The notes: generated by a model not told the origin, from the letters alone. A stretch of DNA of 64,000 bases from Streptococcus oralis subsp. dentisani (GCF_007475365.1 NZ_CP034442.1:62001-126000), one strand, 5' to 3'. Shown: positions 23,893 through 34,264, counted from the first letter of the stretch. Program-made: numbers and translations.

Positions 23893-24261
23893 TTACACTC
23901 CTTTGATGTATTCGCTAAGCACACTTGGCAGTTCTTCTTTTTGATACCCGAATTGAAGCATGCCCGTTACAAAGTTTTTCAGTTGCTCCTCAGAAAGCTG
24001 TTTGCGGGACTGAACGATGAGATCTAAGTCCTCAGTGACAAAACGACCAGTAGTCCGCTTGCTATAAACGAAGCCCTCGCGCTCAAGATCAGACAAGGCG
24101 CGCTGAATTGTATTGGGATTGACCCCAGCCTCGCTCGCTAGTTCCCTTACGGTTGGGAGCTGTTGGTTGGGTTCCAGTTCATGGGAAACAATCTGTAATT
24201 TGATTTTTTCCATAATCTGCAAATAAATGGGTTTTGTATTATCAAATGACCAGGACATCAT
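23893..24261 (-). CDS. GntR family regulator (YtrA type)
   Basis: A 122-residue regulator with an N-terminal winged helix (PIYLQIMEKIK, then QLPTVRELASEAGVNPNTIQRALSDLEREG) and only a short C-terminal dimerisation tail, the hallmark of the YtrA subfamily. These repress the ABC operon they belong to, often until a wall-active drug appears. Two start codons are adjacent (24261 and 24258). The second has better spacing from AAAGGAG. It is first in the operon behind a consensus promoter. Confidence 0.9.
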   Translation of the reverse strand: MMSWSFDNTKPIYLQIMEKIKLQIVSHELEPNQQLPTVRELASEAGVNPNTIQRALSDLEREGFVYSKRTTGRFVTEDLDLIVQSRKQLSEEQLKNFVTGMLQFGYQKEELPSVLSEYIKGV

Positions 24262-24295
24262 AGTCTCCTTTCTTTTTCTTTATTGTTCTAATTAA

Positions 24296-24324
24296 ATAAT
24301 ACAATAAAACAAAAAACTTGTCAA
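24296..24324 (-). promoter_or_regulatory. Promoter of the GntR-ABC operon
   Basis: On the minus strand TTGACA (24319-24324) and TATTAT (24296-24301) are separated by 17 bases, about 35 bases before the GntR start. Repression by the YtrA-type protein here is expected but no clear operator dyad was resolved. Confidence 0.85.
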
Positions 24325-24342
24325 GTAAAAATAAGAATTGTT

Positions 24343-24370
24343 TTGGGAATTGCTCAAAAAATGGTATAAT
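24343..24370 (+). promoter_or_regulatory. Promoter of the nrdR-dnaB-dnaI unit
   Basis: TTGGGA (24343-24348), a 16-base spacer and TATAAT (24365-24370) with a TG extension (TGGTATAAT) precede nrdR by 27 bases. Confidence 0.75.
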
Positions 24371-24397
24371 GAAAAGAAAACGACAAGGAGGAGAAGC

Positions 24398-24871
24398 ATG
24401 CGTTGTCCAAAATGTGGGGCTACCAAGTCTAGTGTTGTTGATAGCCGTCAAGCCGAAGAAGGAAATACCATCCGTCGAAGACGTGAGTGCGACGAGTGTC
24501 AGCATCGTTTTACAACCTATGAACGAGTTGAAGAACGAACGCTGGTTGTCGTCAAAAAAGACGGTACACGAGAACAGTTTTCAAGAGATAAAATCTTTAA
24601 TGGGATTATCCGCTCAGCTCAGAAGCGCCCTGTTTCGAGTGATGAAATCAACATGGTGGTCAATCGTATCGAGCAAAAACTCCGTAGTCGCAGTGAGAAC
24701 GAGATTCAAAGTGAATACATTGGAGCCTTAGTCATGGAAGAATTGGCAGAGCTGGATGAGATTACCTATGTTCGTTTTGCTAGTGTTTACCGTAGCTTTA
24801 AGGATGTGAGTGAGTTGGAGAGTCTGCTCCAGCAGATTACCCAGTCCTCTAAAAAGAAAAAGGAAAAGTAA
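24398..24871 (+). CDS. nrdR: Transcriptional repressor NrdR
   Basis: NrdR represses ribonucleotide reductase genes in response to ATP/dATP. The 157-residue protein has the N-terminal zinc ribbon (CPKC at residues 3-6 and CDEC near 31-34) and an ATP-cone domain starting [18 protein letters not shown] chose ATG 24398 because AAGGAGG lies 7 bases upstream and MRCPKCG is the family start. dnaB begins immediately after its stop, so it is the first gene of a replication operon. Confidence 0.97.
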   Translation: MRCPKCGATKSSVVDSRQAEEGNTIRRRRECDECQHRFTTYERVEERTLVVVKKDGTREQFSRDKIFNGIIRSAQKRPVSSDEINMVVNRIEQKLRSRSENEIQSEYIGALVMEELAELDEITYVRFASVYRSFKDVSELESLLQQITQSSKKKKEK

Positions 24872-26035
24872 ATGAAGCCAAATGACCGTTTTTCTTTTCT
24901 AAAGAATAATCGGGTGTCGCAAGATACCTCTTCTCTGGTGCAGTGCTACCTCCCGATTATCGGTCAGGAGGCACTGAGCCTCTATCTATATGCCATTACC
25001 TTTTGGGATGGTGGGCAAAAGGAACACCTTTTTGCTAACATTCTTAATCATTTGAATTTCGGGATGAATACGCTCCTCCAGTCTTTTAAAATCTTATCTG
25101 CTGTGGATCTGTTGACTCTTTATCAGAAGGGGGAAGTCTATGAATTGCAGCTACATCCTCCCCTACCTATTCAGGATTTTTTAAGTCATTCTGTCTATAG
25201 CAGACTATTGGAGAAAAAGATTGGTGATACAGCTGTTTCTACTATGAAGCAGGTTCCAAGTGAGGGAGAAGCACTTTCTGTTTCCTTGAGCCAAGTTTTT
25301 CCAAACCTGACTGAAGAAGTGACTCCAATCGAGTCTAAAATCAAGATGAAAAATGATTTTGACTTGGGACATTTCCAGCGTCTGATGGCTCGAGATGGCT
25401 TGCGTTTTAAAGACGCGCAGGCGGATGTTTTGGAATTGTTTGCCATCGCAGATGAAAAAAAATGGACCTGGTTTGAAACCTATCAATTAGCCAAGGCGAC
25501 AGCGGTAGCTCAGGTTATTGCAGTCAAACGCATGCGTGAAAAGATAGCACAAAAGCAGGTATCTTCTGACTTTAGCCCCAAAGAAATGACCATTATCAGG
25601 GAAGCCAAAAATAAAACTCCCCTGCACTTTTTAGCGGAAATCAAGCAAACGCGTAAGGGGAACATCACCCAAAGTGAAAGAGAACTCCTTCACCAGATGG
25701 CATCTTTAGGCTTGTTGGACGAAGTCATCAATATCGTCTTACTTTTAACCTTTAACAAGGTTGATTCGGCCAATGTCAATGAAAAATATGCTATGAAAGT
25801 TGCCAACGACTATGCCTATCGTAAGATTCGAACAGCAGAAGAAGCTGTGCTTCGGATTCGAGAGCGTCAGCAAAAAGGTCAGGAAGACCAAAAATCGAAA
25901 ACTAGCTCGACTAAGACCAATGTTCCCAAGTGGAGCAATCCAGAATATAAAAATCAAACCAGTGAGGAAACTCGTCTGGAACTAGAACGCAAAAAACAAG
26001 AAATGTTAGCCCGATTAGAAGAAGGAGGAGACTAG
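24872..26035 (+). CDS. dnaB: Replication initiation and membrane attachment protein DnaB
   Basis: Gram-positive DnaB (not the helicase) helps DnaD and DnaI load the replicative helicase at oriC and at restart sites. The 387-residue protein has the DnaB/DnaD winged-helix N-terminus (VQCYLPIIGQEALSLYLYAI) and the C-terminal DnaB/DnaD domain around KVDSANVNEKYAMKVANDY. The tail is Lys/Glu-rich. It starts directly after the nrdR stop and ends at the dnaI start, so it is tightly coupled. GGAAAAG provides the ribosome site. Confidence 0.95.
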   Translation: MKPNDRFSFLKNNRVSQDTSSLVQCYLPIIGQEALSLYLYAITFWDGGQKEHLFANILNHLNFGMNTLLQSFKILSAVDLLTLYQKGEVYELQLHPPLPIQDFLSHSVYSRLLEKKIGDTAVSTMKQVPSEGEALSVSLSQVFPNLTEEVTPIESKIKMKNDFDLGHFQRLMARDGLRFKDAQADVLELFAIADEKKWTWFETYQLAKATAVAQVIAVKRMREKIAQKQVSSDFSPKEMTIIREAKNKTPLHFLAEIKQTRKGNITQSERELLHQMASLGLLDEVINIVLLLTFNKVDSANVNEKYAMKVANDYAYRKIRTAEEAVLRIRERQQKGQEDQKSKTSSTKTNVPKWSNPEYKNQTSEETRLELERKKQEMLARLEEGGD

Positions 26036-26932
26036 ATGGAAAGTGTTGGTGATGTAATCAAACGTCAGACAAGTCGTTTTCAGTATCAGGACTTGGTCCA
26101 GCAGATCATGAAGGACCCCGATGTAGCGGCTTTTATCCAGAAAGAATCCCTCAACCAAGAGGAGTTAAATCGTAGCATCTCCAAGTTCAACCAATATATT
26201 ACAGAACGGGACAAGTTTCTTCGTGGGGATGCGGACTATATAGCGCGTGGCTACAAGCCTATCTTGGTCATGAATCACGGTTATGCGGATGTGTCTTATG
26301 AAGAAACACCTGAACTAATCGCGGCTGAAAAAGAGGCGGCAATCAAGAATCGCCTTAAGTTGATCAATCTACCAGCAAGTCTCAAGAAAGCGAAATTGGC
26401 TCAGATTGACCTGGATGATCTAGGACGCTTGCCAATTTTTGAGAGACTCTATGCCTTTGTTGACCTTTACCCTAGTATCCGAAAAGGTCTCTATCTTTAC
26501 GGAGATTTTGGTGTCGGTAAGAGTTTCATGATGGCGGCCCTGGCTCACGACCTATCTGAAAAACGTGGTGCTTCAACAACCATTCTCCACTATCCAAGTT
26601 TTGTCATTGATGTGAAAAATGCCATCGGTGAAGGATCTGTGAAGACCTTGGTAGATGAGATCAAGTTAGCTGAAGTCTTGGTCTTGGATGATATTGGCGC
26701 GGAGCAGTCGACTCCTTGGGTGCGTGATGAGATTCTCCAAGTTATTCTCCAGTACCGCATGCAGGAAGATTTGCCGACCTTCTTTACTTCCAACTTTAGT
26801 TTCCAAGATTTGGAAAAACATTTTGCCAAAGGAAAGAATGGAAATGATGAGACTTGGGAAGCTAGACGGGTCATGGAACGAATCCGTTATTTAGCAGAGG
26901 AAACAAGACTAGAAGGAGAAAATCGCCGATGA
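26036..26932 (+). CDS. dnaI: Primosomal protein DnaI (helicase loader)
   Basis: DnaI loads the replicative helicase DnaC. The 298-residue AAA+ protein has an N-terminal domain (residues 1-120), Walker A GDFGVGKS and Walker B VLVLDDIGAE. AAGGAGGAG lies just upstream of ATG 26036, inside the dnaB end. Its stop overlaps the following nitroreductase gene by four bases (ATGA). Confidence 0.96.
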   Translation: MESVGDVIKRQTSRFQYQDLVQQIMKDPDVAAFIQKESLNQEELNRSISKFNQYITERDKFLRGDADYIARGYKPILVMNHGYADVSYEETPELIAAEKEAAIKNRLKLINLPASLKKAKLAQIDLDDLGRLPIFERLYAFVDLYPSIRKGLYLYGDFGVGKSFMMAALAHDLSEKRGASTTILHYPSFVIDVKNAIGEGSVKTLVDEIKLAEVLVLDDIGAEQSTPWVRDEILQVILQYRMQEDLPTFFTSNFSFQDLEKHFAKGKNGNDETWEARRVMERIRYLAEETRLEGENRR

Positions 26933-27642
26933 CAGAAACCATTAAACTGATGAAAGCTCATACTTCAGTTCGTCGCTTTAAGGAGCAAGAAATTCCTCAA
27001 GCAGACTTGGACGAGATTTTAACTGCTGGACAAATGGCGTCATCTTGGAAAAATTTCCAATCCTACTCTGTGATTCTTGTACGCAGTCAGGAGAAGAAAG
27101 ATGCTCTTTATGAATTGGTTCCGCAGGAAGCCATTCGTCAGTCAGCAGCCTTTTTGCTCTTTGTTGGTGACTTGAATCGAGCTGAAAAGGGAGCAAGCCT
27201 TCATACAGATACTTTCCAACCTCAAGGGGTAGAAGGTCTCCTCATCACCTCGGTAGATGCGGCTCTTGCTGGTCAAAATACCCTGCTTGCGGCTGAGAGT
27301 CTGGGATATGGTGGTGTGATTATCGGTTTGGTCCGTTACAAGTCGGAAGAAGTGGCAGAGCTTTTTAACCTGCCTGACTATACCTACCCAGTTTTTGGGA
27401 TTGCCCTTGGCGTGCCAAACCAACAACATGATGTCAAACCAAGACTGCCTTTGAACCAAGTAGTTTTTGAAGAAGAATACCAAGAACAGCCAGTTGAAGC
27501 GATTTTGGACTATGACAAAGTTCAGGCAGACTATGCTGGTGCGCGTGCGACAACCTCTTGGAGTCAGCGTTTGGCAGAGCAGTTCGGTCAAGCCGAACCT
27601 CGTTCAACTCGGAAGAATCTAGAACAGAAAAAGTTATTGTAG
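26929..27642 (+). CDS. NADPH-dependent oxidoreductase, nitroreductase (NfsA/Frp) family
   Basis: A 237-residue flavoprotein with the FMN-binding start TSVRRFKEQEIP, the AGQMASSWKNFQSYS motif and the GGVIIGLVRYKSEEV C-terminal half typical of NfsA/FRP enzymes. These reduce flavins, quinones or nitro compounds with NADPH. The physiological substrate is unknown. It overlaps dnaI by four bases and lies 13 bases before der, so it is embedded in an otherwise replication and ribosome-assembly operon. Confidence 0.9.
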   Translation: MTETIKLMKAHTSVRRFKEQEIPQADLDEILTAGQMASSWKNFQSYSVILVRSQEKKDALYELVPQEAIRQSAAFLLFVGDLNRAEKGASLHTDTFQPQGVEGLLITSVDAALAGQNTLLAAESLGYGGVIIGLVRYKSEEVAELFNLPDYTYPVFGIALGVPNQQHDVKPRLPLNQVVFEEEYQEQPVEAILDYDKVQADYAGARATTSWSQRLAEQFGQAEPRSTRKNLEQKKLL

Positions 27643-27655
27643 AAAGTGAGAAAAC

Positions 27656-28966
27656 ATGGCCTTACCAACTATTGCCATTGTGGGACGTCCCAATGTTGGG
27701 AAATCAACCCTATTTAATCGGATCGCTGGTGAGCGGATCTCAATCGTAGAAGATGTCGAGGGTGTGACACGTGACCGTATCTATGCAACGGGTGAGTGGC
27801 TCAATCGTTCCTTTAGTATGATTGATACTGGAGGGATTGACGACGTCGATGCTCCCTTCATGGAGCAAATCAAGCACCAGGCAGAAATTGCTATGGAAGA
27901 AGCCGATGTCATCGTCTTTGTGGTGTCTGGGAAAGAAGGAATTACGGATGCAGATGAGTACGTAGCTCGTAAACTTTATAAGACCCATAAACCTGTTATC
28001 CTTGCCGTTAACAAGGTTGACAACCCTGAGATGCGAAATGATATCTTTGATTTCTATGCGCTAGGCTTGGGTGAACCGCTGCCAATTTCGTCTGTCCACG
28101 GTATTGGTACAGGGGATGTGTTAGACGCCATCGTCGAAAATCTACCACACGAAGTCGAAGAAGAAAATCCAGACGTGATTAAATTTAGCTTGATTGGCCG
28201 TCCTAACGTTGGAAAATCTAGCTTGATCAACGCTATTTTGGGAGAAGACCGCGTGATTGCCAGTCCAGTAGCTGGAACAACGCGTGATGCCATTGATACC
28301 CACTTTACAGATGCGGATGGCCAAGAGTTTACCATGATTGATACAGCTGGTATGCGTAAGTCTGGTAAAGTCTATGAAAATACGGAGAAATATTCTGTCA
28401 TGCGAGCTATGCGTGCCATTGATCGTTCTGACGTGGTCTTGATGGTCCTCAATGCCGAAGAAGGTATTCGTGAGTACGACAAGCGTATCGCAGGTTTTGC
28501 CCACGAAGCAGGTAAAGGGATGATCATCGTGGTCAACAAGTGGGATACTCTTGAGAAAGACAACCACACCATGAAAAAATGGGAAGAAGATATCCGTGAG
28601 CAGTTTCAATACCTGCCTTACGCACCGATTGTCTTTGTATCCGCGCTTACCAAGCAACGTCTCCATAAATTGCCTGAGATGATCAAGCAAATCAGTGAAA
28701 GTCAAAATACCCGTATCCCATCAGCTGTCTTGAACGATGTCATCATGGATGCCATTGCTATCAATCCAACACCGACAGACAAAGGAAAACGCCTCAAGAT
28801 TTTCTACGCAACCCAAGTGGCAACCAAGCCACCAACCTTTGTCATCTTTGTCAACGAAGAAGAACTCATGCACTTCTCTTACCTGCGTTTCTTGGAAAAT
28901 CAAATCCGCAAGGCCTTTGTCTTTGAGGGAACACCGATTCACTTGATTGCAAGAAAACGCAAGTAA
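27656..28966 (+). CDS. der: Ribosome biogenesis GTPase Der (EngA)
   Basis: Der is an essential tandem GTPase for 50S subunit assembly. The 436-residue protein has two G domains, each with GRPNVGKS (near residues 9-16 and 182-189), the DTGGI/DTAGM G3 motifs and NKVD/NKWD G4 motifs, followed by a KH-like C-terminal domain. GAAAGTGAG precedes the ATG. It is the last gene before a clear terminator at 29001. Confidence 0.97.
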   Translation: MALPTIAIVGRPNVGKSTLFNRIAGERISIVEDVEGVTRDRIYATGEWLNRSFSMIDTGGIDDVDAPFMEQIKHQAEIAMEEADVIVFVVSGKEGITDADEYVARKLYKTHKPVILAVNKVDNPEMRNDIFDFYALGLGEPLPISSVHGIGTGDVLDAIVENLPHEVEEENPDVIKFSLIGRPNVGKSSLINAILGEDRVIASPVAGTTRDAIDTHFTDADGQEFTMIDTAGMRKSGKVYENTEKYSVMRAMRAIDRSDVVLMVLNAEEGIREYDKRIAGFAHEAGKGMIIVVNKWDTLEKDNHTMKKWEEDIREQFQYLPYAPIVFVSALTKQRLHKLPEMIKQISESQNTRIPSAVLNDVIMDAIAINPTPTDKGKRLKIFYATQVATKPPTFVIFVNEEELMHFSYLRFLENQIRKAFVFEGTPIHLIARKRK

Positions 28967-29000
28967 ACCTTGCTTGTTTTCCTATAAAAATAAATTGAAA

Positions 29001-29026
29001 GAAGACTGTGAGGTCTTCTTTTTTCT
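29001..29026 (+). terminator. Terminator after der
   Basis: GAAGAC, loop TGTGAG, GTCTTC, then a T-run. Confidence 0.85.
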
Positions 29027-29149
29027 ATCTAAAAGGGAAGAAAAGAAGCTATCAAATTGGAGGAGAAATCTGTCATTAAAATTCAATCATTTTCCTAGCT
29101 TTTGTAATCTATTTGTAATGAAAATGCACTTTCTTTGTAAAAATCAAAA

Positions 29150-29158
29150 TGCTATAAT
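29150..29158 (+). promoter_or_regulatory. Extended -10 promoter of the TPM-domain gene
   Basis: TGCTATAAT has a perfect -10 (29153-29158) and a TG extension, 36 bases before the start codon. A -35 box is weak. Confidence 0.7.
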
Positions 29159-29194
29159 TCCTTAAATCAATTTTCCTTTATCAGGGAGGTTATT

Positions 29195-30043
29195 ATGAAA
29201 AGAATCAGATTATTTAAAAATAGTTTGTTGGTTCGCTTGCTTGGATTGTTGATGGTCTTTCTCTTCTTGTCAGCATTCACAGCACTTGAAAAACCTGAGT
29301 ATGGGATTTATGACCCGGATCATTATCTAACCGAGGAGGCAATCAGACTGATTCGAGGCTTGAACAAGGTAAATAGTCAAAAAACAGAAAAATTCCAAAT
29401 AGGCGTTTACGTTGTGAAAAGCCTAGATGGAGAAACAATCGAAACAGTCGCCAATGAAACAGCTAGAGCTTGGAAGATTGGCTACTCGGGAGATAACCAT
29501 GGTGCCTTGGTCGTCGTAGCAGTCCAAGATAGAAAATCACGGATTGAAACCAGTAATAATGTGGCCAGTAAGATCACAGACTATCAGACTCACAGGTTCT
29601 TGACAACAGCACGCCCTTATTTTCAAAAGGGAGACTATAATAATGGAGTTCTCTCAATAGTAAATAATCTCAACTACATATTCTATAGTGGCTCGAGTAC
29701 GACTTCTTCAAGTTCTAAAAGTAGTTACGACTATGCTACTAATCCTAGTCGCTTAAGAGAAATTGAAAAGTATGCTGATGAGAGGAGTTCTTCGAGACGG
29801 AATCGAAAAAGTAGCTTCGATGACGGAGTCCTCGGATTTGGAGTTCTCATTTACTTCATCGTGATGATTATCGTATTTATATCTGGAGGTCGTGGTGGTT
29901 CTCGTCGCGATGATTCTAGCGGTGGCTGGTGGGGCGGTGACTCATCAGACTCAGGTTCCTCTTGGTCTGACTCAGGCTCCGACTCATCTGGTGGCTGGGA
30001 CGGCGGTGGCTTCGATGGTGGCGGTTCGTCTGATGACTGGTGA
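29195..30043 (+). CDS. TPM domain membrane protein
   Basis: A 282-residue protein with an N-terminal hydrophobic segment (12-29, signal peptide or anchor), an extracytoplasmic TPM domain (about 35-165: YGIYDPDHYLTEEAIRLIRGL ... GDNHGALVVVAVQDRKSRIE; cores DPDHYL and DNHGALVV), a second membrane segment (about 206-226) and a Gly/Ser/Asp-rich tail. This is the YgcG-type layout. The function is unknown; some TPM proteins act in photosystem repair or as phosphatases. GGGAGG lies upstream of the ATG. A LemA gene follows, a common neighbour of YgcG/TPM genes. Confidence 0.85.
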   Translation: MKRIRLFKNSLLVRLLGLLMVFLFLSAFTALEKPEYGIYDPDHYLTEEAIRLIRGLNKVNSQKTEKFQIGVYVVKSLDGETIETVANETARAWKIGYSGDNHGALVVVAVQDRKSRIETSNNVASKITDYQTHRFLTTARPYFQKGDYNNGVLSIVNNLNYIFYSGSSTTSSSSKSSYDYATNPSRLREIEKYADERSSSRRNRKSSFDDGVLGFGVLIYFIVMIIVFISGGRGGSRRDDSSGGWWGGDSSDSGSSWSDSGSDSSGGWDGGGFDGGGSSDDW

Positions 30044-30206
30044 GTGATTGTTTATAGAATACAAACTGATTTTTCCATACAGTAAGGTGACTCCCTTTGC
30101 AACAGTTCACTCCTTAATTAAAAATAAAAACAAAATTTGGGAAATTGATTTAAAATCTGAGTATTTTCTCAGAAAAGTTGATAAAAGAAAGTGTTAAGGT
30201 TTTAAT

Positions 30207-30803
30207 ATGAAACAAAATAAAGTAATTCTCTCAATAGTGGCGATCTTCTTTGGACTACTAGTTCTGGGAAGTTGTTCCGCAGTGACGACCTATAATGGTC
30301 TGGTTGGTGAACAGACTAAGGTGGAGCAGGCTCAGGCCGATGTATCGACAGCCCTCCAACGTCGTTCGGACTTGATTGGTAACTTGGTGGAGTCTGTTAA
30401 AGGACAAATGAATCATGAAACCGAAGTCTTTACCAAGATTGCTGATGCTAGAGCTAAAATCGGTAGTAGCTCAGTAACTTCGGAAGAAAACCAAAAGGCT
30501 CAGGGAGAATTGAGCTCTGCTCTTTCCCGCTTGATTTCCTTGACGGAGAATTATCCAGAACTCAAGAGCAATCAAAATGTTGAGCAACTAATGGTGGAAC
30601 TTTCAGGAAGTGAAAATCGTATCTTTGTAGCACGCAAGGATTATAATAAAGTCGCAGCCGAGTACAATCAAAAGTTGAGAAGTTTTCCAACCGTGCTTTT
30701 TGCGAATATGATGAACTTTAAAGAAGCTGAAACCTTTAAAGAAACAGAAGAAGCCAAGACAGTTCCTAAGGTCGATTTTGGAACATCTTCATCAAGTCAA
30801 TAA
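30207..30803 (+). CDS. lemA: LemA family protein
   Basis: A 198-residue protein with one N-terminal membrane segment (6-24) and a helical LemA domain (YNGLVGEQTKVEQA, QRRSDLIGNLVESVKG). LemA proteins are membrane-anchored and of unknown biochemical role; they are often next to TPM-domain proteins as here. The GSCSA pattern at the end of the hydrophobic stretch resembles a lipobox but lacks the usual leucine-rich consensus, so lipidation is uncertain. A 163-base non-coding gap precedes it. The ribosome site (GTGTTAAGG) is moderate. Confidence 0.88.
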   Translation: MKQNKVILSIVAIFFGLLVLGSCSAVTTYNGLVGEQTKVEQAQADVSTALQRRSDLIGNLVESVKGQMNHETEVFTKIADARAKIGSSSVTSEENQKAQGELSSALSRLISLTENYPELKSNQNVEQLMVELSGSENRIFVARKDYNKVAAEYNQKLRSFPTVLFANMMNFKEAETFKETEEAKTVPKVDFGTSSSSQ

Positions 30804-30889
30804 AGTGAATCAGCCTATGAATAGAGGGATTTCTCTAGCATGACTAGTGATTTCAAACTCAAGCCTGGAAAGTCTTTTCTAGGTTTTTT

Positions 30890-30898
30890 TGGTATAAT
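30890..30898 (+). promoter_or_regulatory. Extended -10 promoter of the two small membrane genes
   Basis: TTGGTATAAT includes TG plus a perfect TATAAT (30893-30898), 28 bases before the ATG at 30926. Confidence 0.65.
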
Positions 30899-30925
30899 AA
30901 AATAAAAAGAAATCTTGGAGAAGCT

Positions 30926-31264
30926 ATGCTGGAAAGACTTCTGCAGCTATTGGTTTTGTCACCTTACTTTTATTTTTTCCATTGGATTGAGAAGGCAGAC
31001 AAAAATAGGAAATATTTCGCAATCTTTTATTACTTTTACTGGATTTACCTCCCTCTGTGGGCTTTGTTCAGTATCGCTTTTACAGTTTTTTCATTTTTGA
31101 TTTTCAATTTTGTCTTGAAAAATCCTGCTGATTTAACAATTTGGGGGATATGGTTCCTTTTAGTTTTTTTGTCTCTTGTGAATGACTGGAAAATATATGC
31201 TTGTTTAAAGAGAATGTTCAAGCTGAAACAAGAGAACAAAACGAGGACATCCATCAATAGCTAA
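30926..31264 (+). CDS. Small hypothetical membrane protein
   Basis: A 112-residue hydrophobic protein that I do not recognise. There are about three membrane segments (9-22, 29-62 and 73-88) and a basic tail. ATG 30926 is preceded by TTGGAGAAG. It has its own promoter and lies 18 bases before another small membrane gene, so the two are probably expressed together. Confidence 0.6.
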   Translation: MLERLLQLLVLSPYFYFFHWIEKADKNRKYFAIFYYFYWIYLPLWALFSIAFTVFSFLIFNFVLKNPADLTIWGIWFLLVFLSLVNDWKIYACLKRMFKLKQENKTRTSINS

Positions 31265-31282
31265 AGTTTAGAGGAGGTTCCG

Positions 31283-31573
31283 ATGTTCAAAATAAAGCAG
31301 TTCATTCATCAATACTACAAAACCTACATTCTTACGATTTGCTTGTTATGGCTGCTGAGCTTTTGTCTTCCATGGGATTTGCAAATAGGAGGAGTTTCGG
31401 TTTATTTCTTCATCATGAAAAAACTCTTTGTCGTCTTTGGTGTATTGGCAATCTTTTTCTCAGCACTGACTAAAAAGATGAGTCTCTTCCTCTTTGGAGT
31501 GCTATTTTGCATGGCCTTCTGGATCAATCTTTTCCTGATTTTTGGAATTTTGCCAGCTCTGCTTGGCAATTAA
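31283..31573 (+). CDS. Small hypothetical membrane protein
   Basis: A 96-residue hydrophobic protein of unknown function with about three membrane segments (15-31, 37-60 and 68-92). GAGGAGG lies 8 bases before ATG 31283. It is probably co-transcribed with the gene at 30926 and ends at a strong terminator before secA. Confidence 0.6.
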   Translation: MFKIKQFIHQYYKTYILTICLLWLLSFCLPWDLQIGGVSVYFFIMKKLFVVFGVLAIFFSALTKKMSLFLFGVLFCMAFWINLFLIFGILPALLGN

Positions 31574-31606
31574 ATTTTTGTGTGAAATGTAGTCCATAAA
31601 AAGCTA

Positions 31607-31636
31607 AGAGGCTGACCTAGAAGTCAGCCTCTTTTC
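31607..31636 (+). terminator. Terminator before secA
   Basis: A perfect 10-bp stem AGAGGCTGAC / GTCAGCCTCT with a 6-base loop and a short T-run. Confidence 0.9.
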
Positions 31637-31659
31637 CCTGTTGAAACGCGGATTCTTTC

Positions 31660-31688
31660 TTGAAAATTAAGAGTAAATGTGCTAGAAT
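31660..31688 (+). promoter_or_regulatory. Promoter of secA
   Basis: TTGAAA (31660-31665), a 17-base spacer and TAGAAT (31683-31688) with an upstream TG lie 45 bases before the start. Confidence 0.75.
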
Positions 31689-31733
31689 TAAAAGAACATT
31701 CTAAAATATTCAGAATCTAAAGTAAGGAAAATA

Positions 31734-34247
31734 ATGGCTAATATTTTAAAAACGATTATCGAAAATGATAAAGGAGAACTTCGTCGTCTGGAAAAGATGG
31801 CAGACAAGGTTCTCAAATATGAAGATCAGATGGTAGCCTTGACGGATGACCAGCTAAAAGCAAAAACAGATGAATTTAAGGAACGTTACAATAAGGGTGA
31901 ATCGCTGGATTCATTGCTCTATGAGGCTTTTGCGGTAGTACGTGAAGCTGCCAAGCGTGTTCTTGGACTTTTCCCATATAAAGTTCAGGTCATGGGTGGG
32001 ATTGTCCTCCACCATGGAGATGTGCCAGAAATGCGTACAGGTGAAGGGAAAACCTTGACAGCGACGATGCCTGTATACCTCAATGCCCTTGCAGGTGAAG
32101 GGGTTCACGTAGTAACAGTCAACGAGTATCTAACGGAACGTGATGCGACTGAGATGGGTGAATTGTACTCATGGCTTGGTTTGTCAGTAGGGATTAATTT
32201 GGCTGCTAAGTCACCAATGGAGAAGAAAGAAGCCTATCTTTGCGATATCACCTACTCAACCAACTCAGAGATTGGTTTCGACTACCTTCGTGACAACATG
32301 GTTGTTCGGGCAGAAAACATGGTACAGCGTCCGCTCAACTATGCTTTGGTCGATGAGGTTGACTCGATCTTGATTGATGAAGCTCGTACTCCTTTGATCG
32401 TTTCAGGAGCCAATGCTGTGGAAACTAGTCAGCTGTATCATATGGCGGATCACTTTGTCAAATCTTTGGACAAAGATGACTATATCATCGACATTCAGTC
32501 TAAGACTATTGGTTTGTCTGATTCAGGGATTGATAAGGCTGAAAGCTACTTCAAACTGGAAAATCTCTACGATATTGAAAATGTGGCTCTTACTCACTTT
32601 ATCGACAATGCCCTCCGTGCCAACTATATCATGATTCTTGATATTGACTATGTGGTTAGTGAAGAGCAAGAAATCCTGATCGTCGATCAATTTACAGGTC
32701 GTACCATGGAAGGTCGCCGTTACTCTGATGGCTTGCACCAGGCGATTGAAGCCAAGGAAGGTGTGCCAATCCAAGACGAAACTAAGACTTCAGCTTCTAT
32801 CACCTACCAAAACCTCTTCCGTATGTATAAGAAATTGGCAGGTATGACAGGTACTGGTAAAACAGAAGAAGAAGAATTCCGCGAAATTTACAACATTCGT
32901 GTTATCCCAATCCCAACCAACCGTCCAATTCAACGTATCGACCACTCAGACCTTCTCTATGCTAGCCTTGATGCAAAATTCAAGGCCGTGGTTGAAGATG
33001 TGAAGGCACGTTATCAAAAGGGTCAGCCAGTCTTGGTAGGTACTGTTGCCGTTGAAACGAGTGATTTCCTTTCTAAGAAATTGGTCGAAGCAGGTGTTCC
33101 TCACGAAGTCTTGAATGCGAAAAACCACTACAGAGAAGCTCAAATCATCATGAATGCTGGTCAGCGTGGTGCGATTACCATCGCAACCAATATGGCCGGT
33201 CGTGGTACCGACATTAAGCTTGGTGAAGGGGTTCGTGAATTGGGTGGACTTTGCGTCATTGGTACAGAACGTCATGAGAGCCGCCGGATCGATAATCAGC
33301 TTCGTGGACGTTCAGGACGTCAAGGAGATCCAGGTGAGTCGCAATTCTACTTGTCTCTTGAAGATGATTTGATGAAACGTTTCGGTTCAGAGCGTTTGAA
33401 AGGTATTTTTGAACGACTCAACATGTCTGATGAAGCCATTGAATCCCGTATGTTAACGCGTCAAGTGGAAGCGGCTCAAAAACGTGTTGAGGGGAATAAC
33501 TACGATACACGTAAACAGGTTCTTCAATACGACGACGTTATGCGTGAACAACGTGAGATTATCTATGCACAACGTTATGATGTCATTACTGCCGACCGTG
33601 ACTTGGCACCTGAGATTCATGCTATGATCCGCCGTACCATTGGACGAATCGTAGATGCACATGCTCGTTCAAAAGAAGATGAAAAATTGGAAGCAATCTT
33701 GAACTTTGCTAAGTACAACCTACTTCCAGAAGATTCAATCAGCCGCTCAGATCTTGCAGGTCTGTCAGATCAAGCCATCAAAGATGAGCTGTATCAACGT
33801 GCATTGAAGGTTTATGATAGCCAAGTTGCTAAACTTCGTGATGAAGATGCAGTGAAAGAATTCCAAAAAGTCTTGATTTTACGTGTTGTAGACAACAAGT
33901 GGACAGACCATATTGATGCTCTTGATCAGTTGCGAAATGCTGTTGGTCTTCGTGGATATGCCCAAAACAACCCTGTTGTAGAATATCAAGCAGAAGGTTT
34001 CCGCATGTTTAACGACATGATCGGATCGATTGAGTTCGATGTGACTCGTTTGATGATGAAAGCACAAATCCACGAACAGGAACGTCCTCAAACTGAACAC
34101 AATATCAGTACAACTGCGACTCGTAATATCGCAGCGCAGCAGACTCAGCTTCCAAAAGATGTGGACTTGAGCCAAATCGGACGAAACGACCAATGTCCAT
34201 GTGGATCAGGTAAGAAATTCAAGAACTGTCATGGTAAGAGACAATAA
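31734..34247 (+). CDS. secA: Protein translocase subunit SecA
   Basis: SecA is the ATPase motor that drives preproteins through SecYEG. The 837-residue protein has Walker [12 protein letters not shown], the [19 protein letters not shown] motif (core [11 protein letters not shown]), helicase motif GRGTDIKLG, and a C-terminal zinc-binding tail [15 protein letters not shown]. Codon use is strongly optimised. TAAGGA precedes the ATG. This is the general housekeeping SecA; no accessory SecA2 locus is seen in the window. Confidence 0.98.
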   Translation: MANILKTIIENDKGELRRLEKMADKVLKYEDQMVALTDDQLKAKTDEFKERYNKGESLDSLLYEAFAVVREAAKRVLGLFPYKVQVMGGIVLHHGDVPEMRTGEGKTLTATMPVYLNALAGEGVHVVTVNEYLTERDATEMGELYSWLGLSVGINLAAKSPMEKKEAYLCDITYSTNSEIGFDYLRDNMVVRAENMVQRPLNYALVDEVDSILIDEARTPLIVSGANAVETSQLYHMADHFVKSLDKDDYIIDIQSKTIGLSDSGIDKAESYFKLENLYDIENVALTHFIDNALRANYIMILDIDYVVSEEQEILIVDQFTGRTMEGRRYSDGLHQAIEAKEGVPIQDETKTSASITYQNLFRMYKKLAGMTGTGKTEEEEFREIYNIRVIPIPTNRPIQRIDHSDLLYASLDAKFKAVVEDVKARYQKGQPVLVGTVAVETSDFLSKKLVEAGVPHEVLNAKNHYREAQIIMNAGQRGAITIATNMAGRGTDIKLGEGVRELGGLCVIGTERHESRRIDNQLRGRSGRQGDPGESQFYLSLEDDLMKRFGSERLKGIFERLNMSDEAIESRMLTRQVEAAQKRVEGNNYDTRKQVLQYDDVMREQREIIYAQRYDVITADRDLAPEIHAMIRRTIGRIVDAHARSKEDEKLEAILNFAKYNLLPEDSISRSDLAGLSDQAIKDELYQRALKVYDSQVAKLRDEDAVKEFQKVLILRVVDNKWTDHIDALDQLRNAVGLRGYAQNNPVVEYQAEGFRMFNDMIGSIEFDVTRLMMKAQIHEQERPQTEHNISTTATRNIAAQQTQLPKDVDLSQIGRNDQCPCGSGKKFKNCHGKRQ

Positions 34248-34264
34248 TATGAGATAAGATACAG

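Noticed and set aside
29916..30110. Open frame on the minus strand opposite the TPM gene tail
   Set aside because: It is a mirror of the Gly/Ser/Asp-rich repeat codons on the plus strand.
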